Shown here piece by piece: positions 7,955 to 16,503 of a DNA stretch of 34,747 nucleotides; position 1 is the first letter of the stretch, and each line of letters starts with the position of its first letter. The position numbers and the translations under genes are program-made. Source of the DNA: Clostridiales bacterium. Its GTDB lineage: Bacteria; Bacillota; Clostridia; Oscillospirales; Oscillospiraceae. The notes beneath the pieces were generated by a model. That model had not been told where the DNA came from. It saw nothing but the letters and a program-made list of their open reading frames with translations, and did no database searches. The stretch is from the NCBI GenBank assembly GCA_019415645.1, contig DXYV01000029.1, positions 1-34,747 of the forward strand, read 5' to 3'.

Positions 7955-10018
7955 ATGGCTCTACGTTATCAGGCGCTTCTGACCCCCCTGAAGGTACGCA
8001 ATACCATCCTGCGCAACCGCATGATGTCCAGCGCCTCCACCCCCCATTTCCTGCAGGGGACCGAGCCCTATCCCACCGAGAAGATCATCTCTCATTTCGC
8101 AGACCGGGCCAAGAGCGGCGCGGCATCCATCTCCATCAACCATTTTCATCAGGACAACATCCCCTTCCCCGGCCGTACCATCGACAATCCGCCGGGCCAC
8201 TTCAACCTGTTTGATCTTCAAAACGCCACGGCCCAGAATTACTTCTGCCAGCTGCTGGACGCCATCCATTTCTACGGCGCCAAAGCCAACGGTTATCTGA
8301 TGGCCGATCCCGGCTGGTTCTATCCCGACGGCAAGCAGCCGGCCGGCCCCGACGGAATGCCGCCTATGCCCCCCATGCCCGGCATGGGCCCCAAGGAGCC
8401 TGAGTCCACCGAGACCGACCGGGCCCGCTCCGCGGAGGACGACAGCCCGCCCGCTCTGCCGGTGGAGGACGTCACCCATGAGATGATTCAAAACTACATC
8501 AAGAACATCGCTCTGGAGGCCAGCGACCTGGCCCGCCTGGGCTTTGACATCATCTCGGTCCACGCCTGCTACCGCCACTCCCCCCATGCCCGCTTCCTCT
8601 CTCCCCTGACCAACCACCGCACGGACGAGTACGGCGGCAGCGTGGCCAACCGCAGCCGCTTCCTGCTGGAAATTTTCCAGGGCATCCGCAAAGCTGTCGG
8701 CCCCAACGTGCCGCTGGAAGCGGTCATCTCCGTGTCCGAGCCGGAGGGCGGCTATACCGTGGAGGACACCATCGAGTTCTGCAAGCTGGCCGACGGCCTG
8801 ATTGACATTATCCACCTGCGCTCCGGCGAGATGGACCCCCAGCATCCTCTGGGCTACACCTCCACCGAGACTATGCCCACCCCCTATCTGGAGGAGATGG
8901 GCCAGGTGTGCAAGGCCGTCCACGCACTTGGGCTGCACATGGTGGTGGGCGCCTCCGCCGGTTTCCAGGACCCGGCCTGGGCCAATGCCGCCGTGGCCGA
9001 GGGCAAGTGTGACCTGGTCTACATGGCCCGCGCCTGGATCAACAATCTGGACTACGGCAAGAAGGTCTACGAGGGCCGCGGCGAGGACGTAGTCCCCTGC
9101 ATCCGCTGCAACAAGTGCCATGTATCCAACGGCAAGGATATGTGGCGCTCCGTGTGCTCGGTGAACCCCGAGATCGGCTTCCAGGATAAGCTGGAGCGCA
9201 TGATCTCTCCCACCACCCAACCCCGGAAGGTGGCGGTGGTCGGCGGCGGCCCCGCCGGCCTGGAGTTTGCCCGCGTCGCCGCTCAGCGCGGCCACACTGT
9301 CACCCTGTACGAGGCCAGCGACAAGCTGGGCGGACAGCTCAAGCACGCCGACTATCCCTCCTTCAAATGGCCCCTGAAGCAGTTCAAAAACTTCATGATC
9401 GGCCAGATGGAGAAGCTGGGCGTAGAGGTTCACCTGAATACCAAGGCCACGCCGGAGCTTCTCTCCGGCCAGGGCTACGACGTGGTGGCGGTGGCCGTTG
9501 GCTCCACGCCCTCGGCGCCCGCCATGCCTGGGATCGACGGGCCCAACGTCCACTTTGCCGCCCAGATCTACGGCCGGCTGGAGGACCAGCTCTCCGACGA
9601 GATCGTGATGATCGGCGGCGGTGAGATCGGCGTGGAGACCGCCCTCTACCTGTGCGAGCTGGGCAAGCACGTCACGGTGCTGGAGATGCTCCCCGAGCTT
9701 ATCGCCGACGCGCCCCATGCTCACTATAAGAACATGGTGCATAACTATTGGCGCAAGCAGCCCAATTTCCGCTTCCAGTGCGGCGTCAAGGTCACCTCCA
9801 TCGACCCGGACGGCGTGAACTACACCGATCACAAGGGCCAGAACCACAAGCTCGCCTGCGGCGACGTGCTGCTGTCCATCGGCTCCCGCCCCCTGACCGA
9901 CGAGGCCATGGCCTTTGCCGGCGTGGCAGACCGCATGATCGTGGTGGGCGACTGCGACCAGGTGGCCAATGTCCAGCGGGCCATGCGCTCCGCCTGGTCC
10001 CAGGCGGTCACGCTGTAA
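7955..10018 (+). CDS. NADH:flavin oxidoreductase, Old Yellow Enzyme / 2,4-dienoyl-CoA reductase type
   Basis: 687 residues, three parts. Residues 1-370 are an FMN TIM barrel, with the family block FLSPLTNHRTDEYGGS at 214-229. C382, C385, C388 and C401 make a 4Fe-4S ligand set (C-x2-C-x2-C-x12-C). From 425 there is an FAD site (VVGGGPAGLEFA) and near 552 a second Rossmann site (MIGGGEIGVETA). The family reduces activated C=C bonds with NAD(P)H through FAD, FeS and FMN; members act on enoates, dienoyl-CoA, bile acid and flavonoid intermediates. Substrate here is unknown. The usual barrel motif HGAHGYL is replaced by SVHACYRHSP (201-210), and residues about 128-170 are a Pro/Met-rich then acidic insertion. 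GGAGG lies before ATG 7955. Probably co-transcribed with the importer. Confidence 0.92.
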   Translation: MALRYQALLTPLKVRNTILRNRMMSSASTPHFLQGTEPYPTEKIISHFADRAKSGAASISINHFHQDNIPFPGRTIDNPPGHFNLFDLQNATAQNYFCQLLDAIHFYGAKANGYLMADPGWFYPDGKQPAGPDGMPPMPPMPGMGPKEPESTETDRARSAEDDSPPALPVEDVTHEMIQNYIKNIALEASDLARLGFDIISVHACYRHSPHARFLSPLTNHRTDEYGGSVANRSRFLLEIFQGIRKAVGPNVPLEAVISVSEPEGGYTVEDTIEFCKLADGLIDIIHLRSGEMDPQHPLGYTSTETMPTPYLEEMGQVCKAVHALGLHMVVGASAGFQDPAWANAAVAEGKCDLVYMARAWINNLDYGKKVYEGRGEDVVPCIRCNKCHVSNGKDMWRSVCSVNPEIGFQDKLERMISPTTQPRKVAVVGGGPAGLEFARVAAQRGHTVTLYEASDKLGGQLKHADYPSFKWPLKQFKNFMIGQMEKLGVEVHLNTKATPELLSGQGYDVVAVAVGSTPSAPAMPGIDGPNVHFAAQIYGRLEDQLSDEIVMIGGGEIGVETALYLCELGKHVTVLEMLPELIADAPHAHYKNMVHNYWRKQPNFRFQCGVKVTSIDPDGVNYTDHKGQNHKLACGDVLLSIGSRPLTDEAMAFAGVADRMIVVGDCDQVANVQRAMRSAWSQAVTL

Positions 10019-10047
10019 TGCCGCGTTCTATCCTCCTTTTCCACTCA

Positions 10048-10080
10048 CAGGGGCCGGGTTGCCTGAGCAGCCGGCCCCTG
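10048..10080. repeat. 10-bp inverted repeat after the flavoenzyme gene
   Basis: CAGGGGCCGG (10048-10057) and CCGGCCCCTG (10071-10080) flank a 13-base loop. No T-run follows. It may assist the terminator that begins 27 bases later. Confidence 0.5.
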
Positions 10081-10106
10081 CGGCATATGTTCCGCTCTGC
10101 GCGCAG

Positions 10107-10145
10107 AAAAGCGGCTCCGGAGGCACAGCTCCGGAGCCGCTTTTT
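10107..10145. terminator. Bidirectional terminator between convergent genes
   Basis: Perfect 16-bp stem including A/T ends: AAAAGCGGCTCCGGAG (10107-10122) with 10129-10144, 6-base loop, then T-runs on both strands. It serves the flavoenzyme operon on + and the XpaC/MATE operon on -. Confidence 0.92.
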
Positions 10146-10160
10146 GCTCTGTCTCGCCGG

Positions 10161-11435
10161 TCAGCCACCCAGGGTCAGGCCCTGGCCGCCGGTCTTGTTC
10201 CAATCGTCCGCCGTCTTTTTCAGATCCTCCAGGGTATCCTCGGAGCGGAAGCCGCTCAGGTTCATGCCGTCGTCGGCCAGGCCGTCCTTCTTGAGCATGT
10301 TCTCCAGCACTTCCACGTCGGATTTGATGTCCAGCGCGTCGTCCTGGAACAGCTTGTCGAGCTGCTTTTCAAAGCCGGCCACCACCTGGTCCATCATGCC
10401 CTCGATCCGCTCCTTGGCGGCGTTGATGTTCTCCCCTTCGATTCCCTGGGCGTCCAGCTGGGCATAGGCCCTCAGCACCTTCAGGGTGGTGGGCAGGTAG
10501 TAGTTCAGGAAGGAGCGCAGCTGTCCGCTCTTATTGGGATTCTTCCGCTGATAGTCCAGAATCTTGCTGGTGATCTCCCCAATCCGGTCGATCTTGGCGC
10601 TCATCACCTCGTCAGGGATGGCGTCGTTGACCTCCCGAATCTCCTGGAGAATGGCGTTTTCATCCTGCTCCTCCTTCGCCGGCTCGGCCTCAGGCTCCTC
10701 CTCCGGCTCCGGGTCGGAGATGCCCTCGTCGGAGAGCACCAGCTTGCCGCTGGACAGGTCGATGTAGCCCACCGGGAGCACCCCGGTGTCCAGCATATCC
10801 TGGAGGTCGTCGTACACGACCTTCTCCCGCACTCCCATGGCGGAGGCCAGGGTATGGAGGGAGACCTCCGTATTCTTTCCGATGTAGGCCAGGTATTTTT
10901 TATACCGCTTGGCCTTCTTCTGCCGCTGCCGGCCGGCGTACAGGCACACCAGGCCGCCGCCGAAGAATCCGGCGAGGGTGACCAAGTCGCTGGCATAATA
11001 TGAGGCGTAGCCATAGGCGATGATGTCGCCCAGGGTCGTCAAAAGACCGATTCCGAAGATTCCGGCAATGATCGCGCCGACCACCATCAGGGGCTTTCCC
11101 TTGGACACGTCCACCGGGCCGCGGCTCACCGTGGTCTTTTTGACCTTCTCCCAGCCGCCCTTTTTCTTGTCCTTTCCAGAATTGGTGTTCTGCGCGCCGG
11201 CCTGCTCCGTTTCCCACACCGGCGGCGCCCAGGTCTCGCCCCGGGCCTCCGCGGCCCGGCGCTCCTGCTCCAGATCGTAGGGGTGGCGTTTTACGGTCCC
11301 GCCCCGTTTTCCCCGCCGGCCGTAGCCCATCAGCTGCCGGAACAGCAGGACCAGTCCGACGGGCCAGAACACGCCCAGCATGATCACCGTCAGGACCCAT
11401 CCGCCCCAGTCAATGTTGTTATTGTTCTGATTCAT
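10161..11435 (-). CDS. XpaC-like (5-bromo-4-chloroindolyl phosphate hydrolysis) family protein
   Basis: 424 residues. Helices at about 11-34 and in the region 155-205 place it in the membrane; the rest is cytoplasmic. The segment FLNYYLPTTLKVLRAYAQL, followed by two long helices, is the XpaC family signature. Before it lies an HTH-like stretch (VSLHTLASAMGVREKVVYDDL) and a Glu/Pro-rich linker (EPEEEPEAEPAKEEQ). The molecular function of the family is not established; it is often found with TelA, which is absent here. ATG 11435 follows GAGGAG that overlaps the end of the MATE gene, 4 bases away, so the two form one operon. An upstream in-frame ATG at 11450 lies inside the MATE gene and lacks a site. 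Confidence 0.8.
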   Translation of the reverse strand: MNQNNNNIDWGGWVLTVIMLGVFWPVGLVLLFRQLMGYGRRGKRGGTVKRHPYDLEQERRAAEARGETWAPPVWETEQAGAQNTNSGKDKKKGGWEKVKKTTVSRGPVDVSKGKPLMVVGAIIAGIFGIGLLTTLGDIIAYGYASYYASDLVTLAGFFGGGLVCLYAGRQRQKKAKRYKKYLAYIGKNTEVSLHTLASAMGVREKVVYDDLQDMLDTGVLPVGYIDLSSGKLVLSDEGISDPEPEEEPEAEPAKEEQDENAILQEIREVNDAIPDEVMSAKIDRIGEITSKILDYQRKNPNKSGQLRSFLNYYLPTTLKVLRAYAQLDAQGIEGENINAAKERIEGMMDQVVAGFEKQLDKLFQDDALDIKSDVEVLENMLKKDGLADDGMNLSGFRSEDTLEDLKKTADDWNKTGGQGLTLGG

Positions 11436-11439
11436 GGTC

Positions 11440-12789
11440 TCACTCCTCAATGACGCGCGTGGTCAGCGACTTGCGCCAGCGGCCCGAGTGGGTATAATAC
11501 ATGCCCACAGGCACCGAGATGGACGGGGCGATGGCACAGGCGACGAACACGCCTTCGATCTGGAAGAAATGCTCCAGGGTGATTGCCAGAATCACCCGAA
11601 ACACAATACAGTTGGCAAAGGAGGACAGCAGCACCCACCAGGTGTCGCCCGCCCCCAGCATCAGGGCGTGGTAGATCAGGAAGATGGCGTAAAAGATCTG
11701 CCCCACGATCTCCACCCGCAGGTTCAGGGTACCCGCCGCGATGACGTCGGCTTCATTGGTAAACAGGCCCATCAGGAAGGGGGCGCCCAGCTCCACCAGG
11801 ACGATCAGCACCACCGACATCAGCAGCGTCATACGCATGGCGCTGTACAGGATGGCCTTGCTCCGCTCGTACTGCCTCGCGCCCAGGTTCTGGGCGATCA
11901 TGGAGGAAGCCGCGGTGGACACGGCGGTAATGAACATCATGGAAAAGTCCTTGATCTTCACCGCAAAGCCGTTGGCCGCAGAGTAGGCCACGCCGTAGTC
12001 ATTGATCAGGTAGGTGACCACCAGCCAGGAAATACCCGCCACCGTCATCTGAATGGCGCAGGGAATCCCGATGTTCAGAATAGACCGGACCTTCTCCGCC
12101 CGAAGGCGCAGCGCCGTCCGGCTCCAGGAGAAAATGTCCCGGTGGCGCAGCAGATAGACCAGCGCCAGCAGGCAGGATACCCCCTGGGCAATGACCGTGG
12201 CCAGCGCCGCGCCCGCAGTTCCCATGCCAAGGGGGCCCACAAACAGCAGGTCCAGCACGATATTCAGTACCGTGGACACCAGGATACACAGAAGGGGCGC
12301 TTTGGAATTGCCCACCGCCCGCAGGATGGAGGCCAGAGCGTTGTAGAAAAAGATGAACAGCAGACCCCAGGCGGACACCGCCAGATAGCTCACCGCATCC
12401 TCCAGAGCGGGCGCGCCCATAAACACCATAAAGGGACGCGCGACCCAGGCCGCCAAAACGGACATTCCAGCGCCCAGCAGCAAAAACAGGGTCAGGAACG
12501 TGCCGGTGGTCCGCTCCTGATTCTCTCTGTCCCCCGCGCCGAAATACTGGCCCACCAGAATGTTGCCGCCGTTGGACAGGCCAATGGCGATCTGGGTGAG
12601 GACCGTCATGAATTGGGACGCGTTGTTGACGCCGGATGCGCCGGCGGAGCCGATCATTTGGCTGACCACCAGCATATCCACGATGCTGTAAATCGCCTGA
12701 AGCAGGCTGGTCCCTACCACAGGCACCGCATAGCGGAGCAACTGCTGGGAAACGCTGCCCTGAGTCAGGTCGGTAACGGTATTTGACAT
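11440..12789 (-). CDS. MATE family multidrug/toxin efflux transporter
   Basis: 449 residues, about twelve hydrophobic segments in two similar halves, as in Na+- or H+-driven MATE exporters. The N-terminal pattern LLRYAVPVVGTSLLQAIYSIVDMLVVS and the repeated GN.LVGQYFGAG / AQNLGARQYERS blocks after helix 2 and 8 are typical (NorM/DinF-like branch). The ribosome site before ATG 12789 is poor, although a good promoter lies upstream (12840-12868). First gene of a two-gene operon with the XpaC-like gene. Substrate unknown. Confidence 0.92.
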   Translation of the reverse strand: MSNTVTDLTQGSVSQQLLRYAVPVVGTSLLQAIYSIVDMLVVSQMIGSAGASGVNNASQFMTVLTQIAIGLSNGGNILVGQYFGAGDRENQERTTGTFLTLFLLLGAGMSVLAAWVARPFMVFMGAPALEDAVSYLAVSAWGLLFIFFYNALASILRAVGNSKAPLLCILVSTVLNIVLDLLFVGPLGMGTAGAALATVIAQGVSCLLALVYLLRHRDIFSWSRTALRLRAEKVRSILNIGIPCAIQMTVAGISWLVVTYLINDYGVAYSAANGFAVKIKDFSMMFITAVSTAASSMIAQNLGARQYERSKAILYSAMRMTLLMSVVLIVLVELGAPFLMGLFTNEADVIAAGTLNLRVEIVGQIFYAIFLIYHALMLGAGDTWWVLLSSFANCIVFRVILAITLEHFFQIEGVFVACAIAPSISVPVGMYYTHSGRWRKSLTTRVIEE

Positions 12790-12839
12790 GGGTCTTGCGG
12801 CTCGCTTTCTCTGATTTCCGGTTCTATTACTAATTTATT

Positions 12840-12868
12840 ATCATAGCTCAAAAAGGGGAAAAAGTAAA
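12840..12868 (-). promoter_or_regulatory. Sigma-A-type promoter for the MATE/XpaC operon
   Basis: On the minus strand: -35 TTTACT (12868-12863), 17-bp spacer, -10 TATGAT (12845-12840), about 45 bases before the MATE start. Confidence 0.65.
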
Positions 12869-12883
12869 TAGGGGAAGCGCCTT

Positions 12884-12897
12884 TCCACCGGGGTGGA
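12884..12897. repeat. Palindrome between divergent promoters
   Basis: TCCACCGGGGTGGA is a perfect palindrome sitting 5 bases upstream of the VanW gene's -35 box and 15 bases from the MATE -35. It could be an operator for either gene; no regulator is adjacent. Confidence 0.4.
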
Positions 12898-12902
12898 TTC
12901 TC

Positions 12903-12931
12903 TTGCTTTTTTCATGTGCAGCCCCTATAAT
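12903..12931 (+). promoter_or_regulatory. Sigma-A-type promoter for the VanW/DUF2461 transcript
   Basis: -35 TTGCTT (12903-12908), 17-bp spacer, perfect -10 TATAAT (12926-12931), 55 bases before ATG 12987. Confidence 0.7.
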
Positions 12932-12986
12932 GAAGGTGCTGATGCTCCCTGCCGCATCCTACATGTTCCAGAAAGGAGCCCTCCCC

Positions 12987-14810
12987 ATGCATGAGACTGC
13001 TGCGCCCGCCCCCGGCGGGAAAAAACTCCCTCTGGGAATCAAGATTACCATTCTGGTCGTGGCAATTCTGGCCGTGCTCTTTGCGGCCTACGCCGCGTTC
13101 TGTGCCTGGGTGGGCGGCGATACCCTGCCCCCCAATACCTATGTCTCCATCCCCGGCGTGGCCGAACCCGTGGCGGTGGGCGACGTCAATGTTGAACTCG
13201 CCGCCGGCGCGCTGACCATGGCCGCCCAGGTGGACGAGAGCCGCAATATCACCGTCACCTGCAACGGGCACAGCGCGGAGATTCCCGCCGATGTGTTCAC
13301 CGTGGACGCCCATGGGCTGCTGCAGGAGATCATGGGCACTTCGAATGACCACTTTCTTGCCCGGGGCATCCGCTTCCTGTCCCAGCGGGGCCGGGCGGAG
13401 ACCCACTACCAGCTGGCCTATACCTACCGGGACGGCGACGAGGAGCGCGTGACCCGTCTGCTGGAGAATCTGGCCCTCCAGGTGGACCAGGCCCCGGTGG
13501 AGACTACCTGGACCGAGGGCGAGGATTCGATGGAAGTCACGCTGGGCACGCCCGGACAGGCGCTGGATGTCACAGCGGCCAAGGAGGCCATCCTGGACGC
13601 CTTCCAGTCCGCCCAGACCAGCCTGACCCTGACCACCCGGGAGGTCGCCCCCCAGGCGCTGACCGCCCAGGCCCTCAACGACCAGATCTATGTGGCTCCG
13701 GTCCCTCTGTCGGTGGATGAAAATGGCGACACCGTGGCCCCTGTGGTGGGAAAATCCATCGACGTGGAGACCGCCCAGGCCGCTTTGGACGCCGCCGCCC
13801 CCGGTGAGACGGTGTCCATCCCCCTGGTGCGCACACAGCCCGACTACACCGAGGCCAGTGAGAGCGGCCTGCTCTATCAGGACCTGCTCAGCGAGAGCGT
13901 CACCAACATCGGCGGCTCCTCCGGCCGGCTGGCCAATGTGACCCTGGCCGCGGAGAAGGTCAACGGCGTGGTTCTGCTGCCTGGCGACACTTTTGATTAC
14001 AACAAGGTCGTGGGCAAGCGCACCGAGGAGGCCGGTTTCCACTCCGCCCCCGCCTATGTGGCCGGAGAGACCGTCAACGAGATCGGCGGCGGAATCTGCC
14101 AGGTGTCCTCCGCCCTCTACTACTGCACGGTCTATGCCAATCTGGAGGTGGTCACCCGCAGCAACCACCGCTATGCCGTGGGCTATGTGCCAGACGGCCT
14201 GGACGCCACCGTGTCTTGGGGCGGGCCGGAGTACCGCTTCCGCAATGACTCCGATTACCCCGTGAAGATCGTGGCCTTTGTCGAGGGCCGCACCCTGACC
14301 GTCCAGTTCTATGGCACCAATCCGGAGGGCATCTACGTCACCACGGAGCGCACCCGGGTCTCCACTACCAACTACACCACCGTCTATCAGCCGGACGCCT
14401 CCATCCCCCAGGGCACCACCAAGGAGAAGGTCACCCCCTACACCGGCCGGAAGGTCATCGTCTATCGCTGCGTCTACGCCGCCGACGGCACCCTGCTCTC
14501 CCGCACGCAGGAGAACACCAGCGATTATAAATCCCGGGACCGGGTGATTCTGTATAACCCCGCCGACGCGGCCAGCCTGGGGCTGGACCCCGAGCCCTCG
14601 GCCAGCGTTCCGGCCTCGGGGACGCAGACCACGCCGCCGGCTGCGGAAGAGACGGGGTCCTCCGCCTCCCCCTCCGCTCCGGCTGAGACGAATCCCTCCT
14701 CCAGCGCGGAACCGGACCCCGCACCCGCCGCTTCCGATTCTGCGGCGCCCACCAGCAGCCCCGAGCCTGCGGATATTCCACCCGCGGAGACGCCGGTCCC
14801 GCTGGATTGA
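12987..14810 (+). CDS. VanW family cell-envelope protein
   Basis: 607 residues. A membrane anchor at about 18-40 leaves the rest outside. Two repeats of peptidoglycan-binding type (YoaR-like) occupy about 50-300. The VanW domain follows (about 335-455), with NIGGSSGRLANVTLA, LLPGDTFDYN, GGGICQVSSALYYC and the SNHRYAVGYVPDGLDATV block. A G5-like stretch lies after it (YTGRKVIVYRCVY), and the last 70 residues are a Ser/Pro/Ala/Glu-rich tail. VanW proteins are envelope-associated; their biochemical activity is not settled, and linkage to vancomycin resistance is by name only: no vanHAX genes are present. ATG 12987 follows AAAGGAG; the promoter at 12903-12931 rules out the upstream ATGs at 12903-12960. 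Confidence 0.9.
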   Translation: MHETAAPAPGGKKLPLGIKITILVVAILAVLFAAYAAFCAWVGGDTLPPNTYVSIPGVAEPVAVGDVNVELAAGALTMAAQVDESRNITVTCNGHSAEIPADVFTVDAHGLLQEIMGTSNDHFLARGIRFLSQRGRAETHYQLAYTYRDGDEERVTRLLENLALQVDQAPVETTWTEGEDSMEVTLGTPGQALDVTAAKEAILDAFQSAQTSLTLTTREVAPQALTAQALNDQIYVAPVPLSVDENGDTVAPVVGKSIDVETAQAALDAAAPGETVSIPLVRTQPDYTEASESGLLYQDLLSESVTNIGGSSGRLANVTLAAEKVNGVVLLPGDTFDYNKVVGKRTEEAGFHSAPAYVAGETVNEIGGGICQVSSALYYCTVYANLEVVTRSNHRYAVGYVPDGLDATVSWGGPEYRFRNDSDYPVKIVAFVEGRTLTVQFYGTNPEGIYVTTERTRVSTTNYTTVYQPDASIPQGTTKEKVTPYTGRKVIVYRCVYAADGTLLSRTQENTSDYKSRDRVILYNPADAASLGLDPEPSASVPASGTQTTPPAAEETGSSASPSAPAETNPSSSAEPDPAPAASDSAAPTSSPEPADIPPAETPVPLD

Positions 14811-14837
14811 CCCAAATGAAAACACAGGAGATACAAC

Positions 14838-15512
14838 ATGTTCCAAGGATTTTCACTCGAAACCATTGAATTTATGTGGGGCATTCGCTTCAACAACGAA
14901 AAAACCTGGTTCGAGGCCCACAAGCAGATCTATCTGGATACCCTCTACACCCCCATGAAAGAGCTGTGTAATCAGGTCTACGCAGTCCTGAACCAGGAAT
15001 ATCCCCAATATGGTCTGATTCACAAGGTATCCCGCATCTATCGGGATGCCCGCCGGCTCCACGGCCGCGGTCCCTATAAGGACCACCTGTGGTGCTCGTT
15101 GGAAAAGCCCAACGACAACTTTTCCGCTCAGCCGGTGCTCTGGTTTGAGCTGACGCCGGACGGCTGGAGCTACGGCATGGGCTATTACGCCGCCCGCGCC
15201 CTGACCATGGAGAAGCACCGGGCCCGGATGGACCGGGACCCCAAACCCATGAAAAAGCTGGTCCGCCTTTTGAACCAGCAGTCGGAATTCGTCCTGGAGG
15301 GCCCTGCTTACAAAAAAGAAAAGCCCGCCCCGGACCGGCTGCTCACCGAGTGGTACAACAAGAAGTCCTTCACGCTCTCCCATGACGAGACGCTGACCGA
15401 GGCCATCTACCAGCCCGAGCTGGTGGACCGGCTGGTGGAGGGCTATCGGTTCCTGATGCCCTTTTATGACTATTTCGTCACATTGGACAGCGATCCCGAT
15501 CCCCGCGCCTGA
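14838..15512 (+). CDS. DUF2461 (TIGR02453) family protein
   Basis: 224 residues, soluble. The opening WGIRFNNEKTWFEAHKQIY and the segment VSRIYRDARRLHGRGPYKDHLW match the DUF2461 family, whose usual length is about 220. Function is unknown. AGGAG lies 9 bases before ATG 14838, and the gene starts 27 bases after the VanW stop, so it rides on the VanW transcript, which ends at the terminator 15557-15593. Confidence 0.87.
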   Translation: MFQGFSLETIEFMWGIRFNNEKTWFEAHKQIYLDTLYTPMKELCNQVYAVLNQEYPQYGLIHKVSRIYRDARRLHGRGPYKDHLWCSLEKPNDNFSAQPVLWFELTPDGWSYGMGYYAARALTMEKHRARMDRDPKPMKKLVRLLNQQSEFVLEGPAYKKEKPAPDRLLTEWYNKKSFTLSHDETLTEAIYQPELVDRLVEGYRFLMPFYDYFVTLDSDPDPRA

Positions 15513-15556
15513 ATCGTTCCGGCCTCGCTGTTCCCGAAGAACCCGCATTTTTTGTT

Positions 15557-15593
15557 CCGCGGCGGCGCAGACACCTGCGCCGCCGCGGTTTTT
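15557..15593 (+). terminator. Rho-independent terminator after the DUF2461 gene
   Basis: Perfect 14-bp GC stem (15557-15570 with 15575-15588), loop ACAC, TTTTT at 15589-15593. Confidence 0.93.
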
Positions 15594-15671
15594 CTGCCCG
15601 CCGCAGCGACATAAAAGCCCCCTCGCCTGCGCATACTGTGAAAAGCGAACACACAGAAGGGCGGGGACAAT

Positions 15672-16454
15672 TTGCGTAACGGAAGAAAAACCCGATGCCT
15701 TGCCCTCTGGGCGGGCGTGCTGCTGGCTGCGCTCCTGCTGCCCTGGGGCATCCGGGCCGCGCAGCTGACTGCGGAGCGGGACGCAGTTTCCGCAGACGGC
15801 ACAGCGGAGATCACCGGCGAACCGGAAGCCGAAACGGACACGCCCAAGCTCATCGCCCTCACCTTTGACGACGGCCCCTCCTCCGTGACCACGCCCATGC
15901 TGCTGGACGGCCTGGCCGAGCGCGGCGTCCACGCCACCTTTTTCCTGGTGGGCTCCATGGTGGAAAACAGTCCGGATGTGGTCCTGCGCATGGTGGAGGA
16001 GGGCCATCAGATCGGCGTCCACACCTATGACCACAGCTCCTCCACCGGATTCAAGGGACTCTCCGCCGCCCAGTTTGACGCCCAGGTGGGCGTTACCCAG
16101 CGTCTGCTCACCCAGCTCACCGGCCAGACGGAGTTCGCCCTCCGGCCCCCCTACGGCTATGTGGACGACGGCGTGCGTCAGCGGGCCATCGGCCCCATTG
16201 TCCTCTGGTCCATCGACCCGGAGGACTGGCGAGACCAGAGCGTGTCCCAGGAGGTGGAGCACATCGTCTCGCACGCCCAGGACGGTGCCATCATCCTGAT
16301 GCACGACATCTTCCGGGACAGCGTACAGACCGCCCTCCAGGTGGTGGACCGCCTGCACCAGGAGGGCTATTATTTTGTCACAGTGGACGAGCTGTTCGCC
16401 GCCCGGGGAATCGAGCTGGTCCGGGGACAGGTCTACCACAGCGCCGGAAGCTGA
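15672..16454 (+). CDS. Polysaccharide deacetylase (NodB domain)
   Basis: 260 residues with a signal/anchor helix at about 10-27; acts outside the membrane, removing acetyl groups from peptidoglycan or another amino-sugar polymer. All NodB motifs are present: TFDDGP (64-69; D66 base, D67 metal), H117 and H121 as metal ligands, RPPYG (158-162), DPEDW (182-186) and ILMHD with H211. The frame begins with TTG at 15672 after an AGAAGGGCGGGG stretch; no ATG is available before the signal peptide, so a TTG start is the best call. It lies after the DUF2461 terminator and so should have its own promoter, which I could not identify with confidence. Confidence 0.9.
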   Translation: MRNGRKTRCLALWAGVLLAALLLPWGIRAAQLTAERDAVSADGTAEITGEPEAETDTPKLIALTFDDGPSSVTTPMLLDGLAERGVHATFFLVGSMVENSPDVVLRMVEEGHQIGVHTYDHSSSTGFKGLSAAQFDAQVGVTQRLLTQLTGQTEFALRPPYGYVDDGVRQRAIGPIVLWSIDPEDWRDQSVSQEVEHIVSHAQDGAIILMHDIFRDSVQTALQVVDRLHQEGYYFVTVDELFAARGIELVRGQVYHSAGS

Positions 16455-16494
16455 AAAAGCCCCGGCGGACCGGTGATACCGGCCCGCCGGGGCT
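16454..16494. terminator. Terminator between convergent deacetylase and thiN genes
   Basis: Stem AGCCCCGGCGG (16458-16468) with CCGCCGGGGCT (16484-16494), holding an inner CCGGT/ACCGG stem. On the minus strand it is followed by TTTTT, making a good terminator for the thiN operon; on the plus strand the tail CTGTTT is weaker. Confidence 0.85.
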
Positions 16495-16503
16495 CTGTTT
16501 GAT

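Noticed and set aside
12987..14810. Vancomycin-resistance locus
   Set aside because: VanW alone is widespread; no vanH, vanA/B ligase or vanX genes are present.
12912..14846. Long minus-strand open frame opposite the VanW gene
   Set aside because: Low-complexity Gly/Arg-rich translation, no ribosome site, and the plus strand has a clear VanW domain and promoter.
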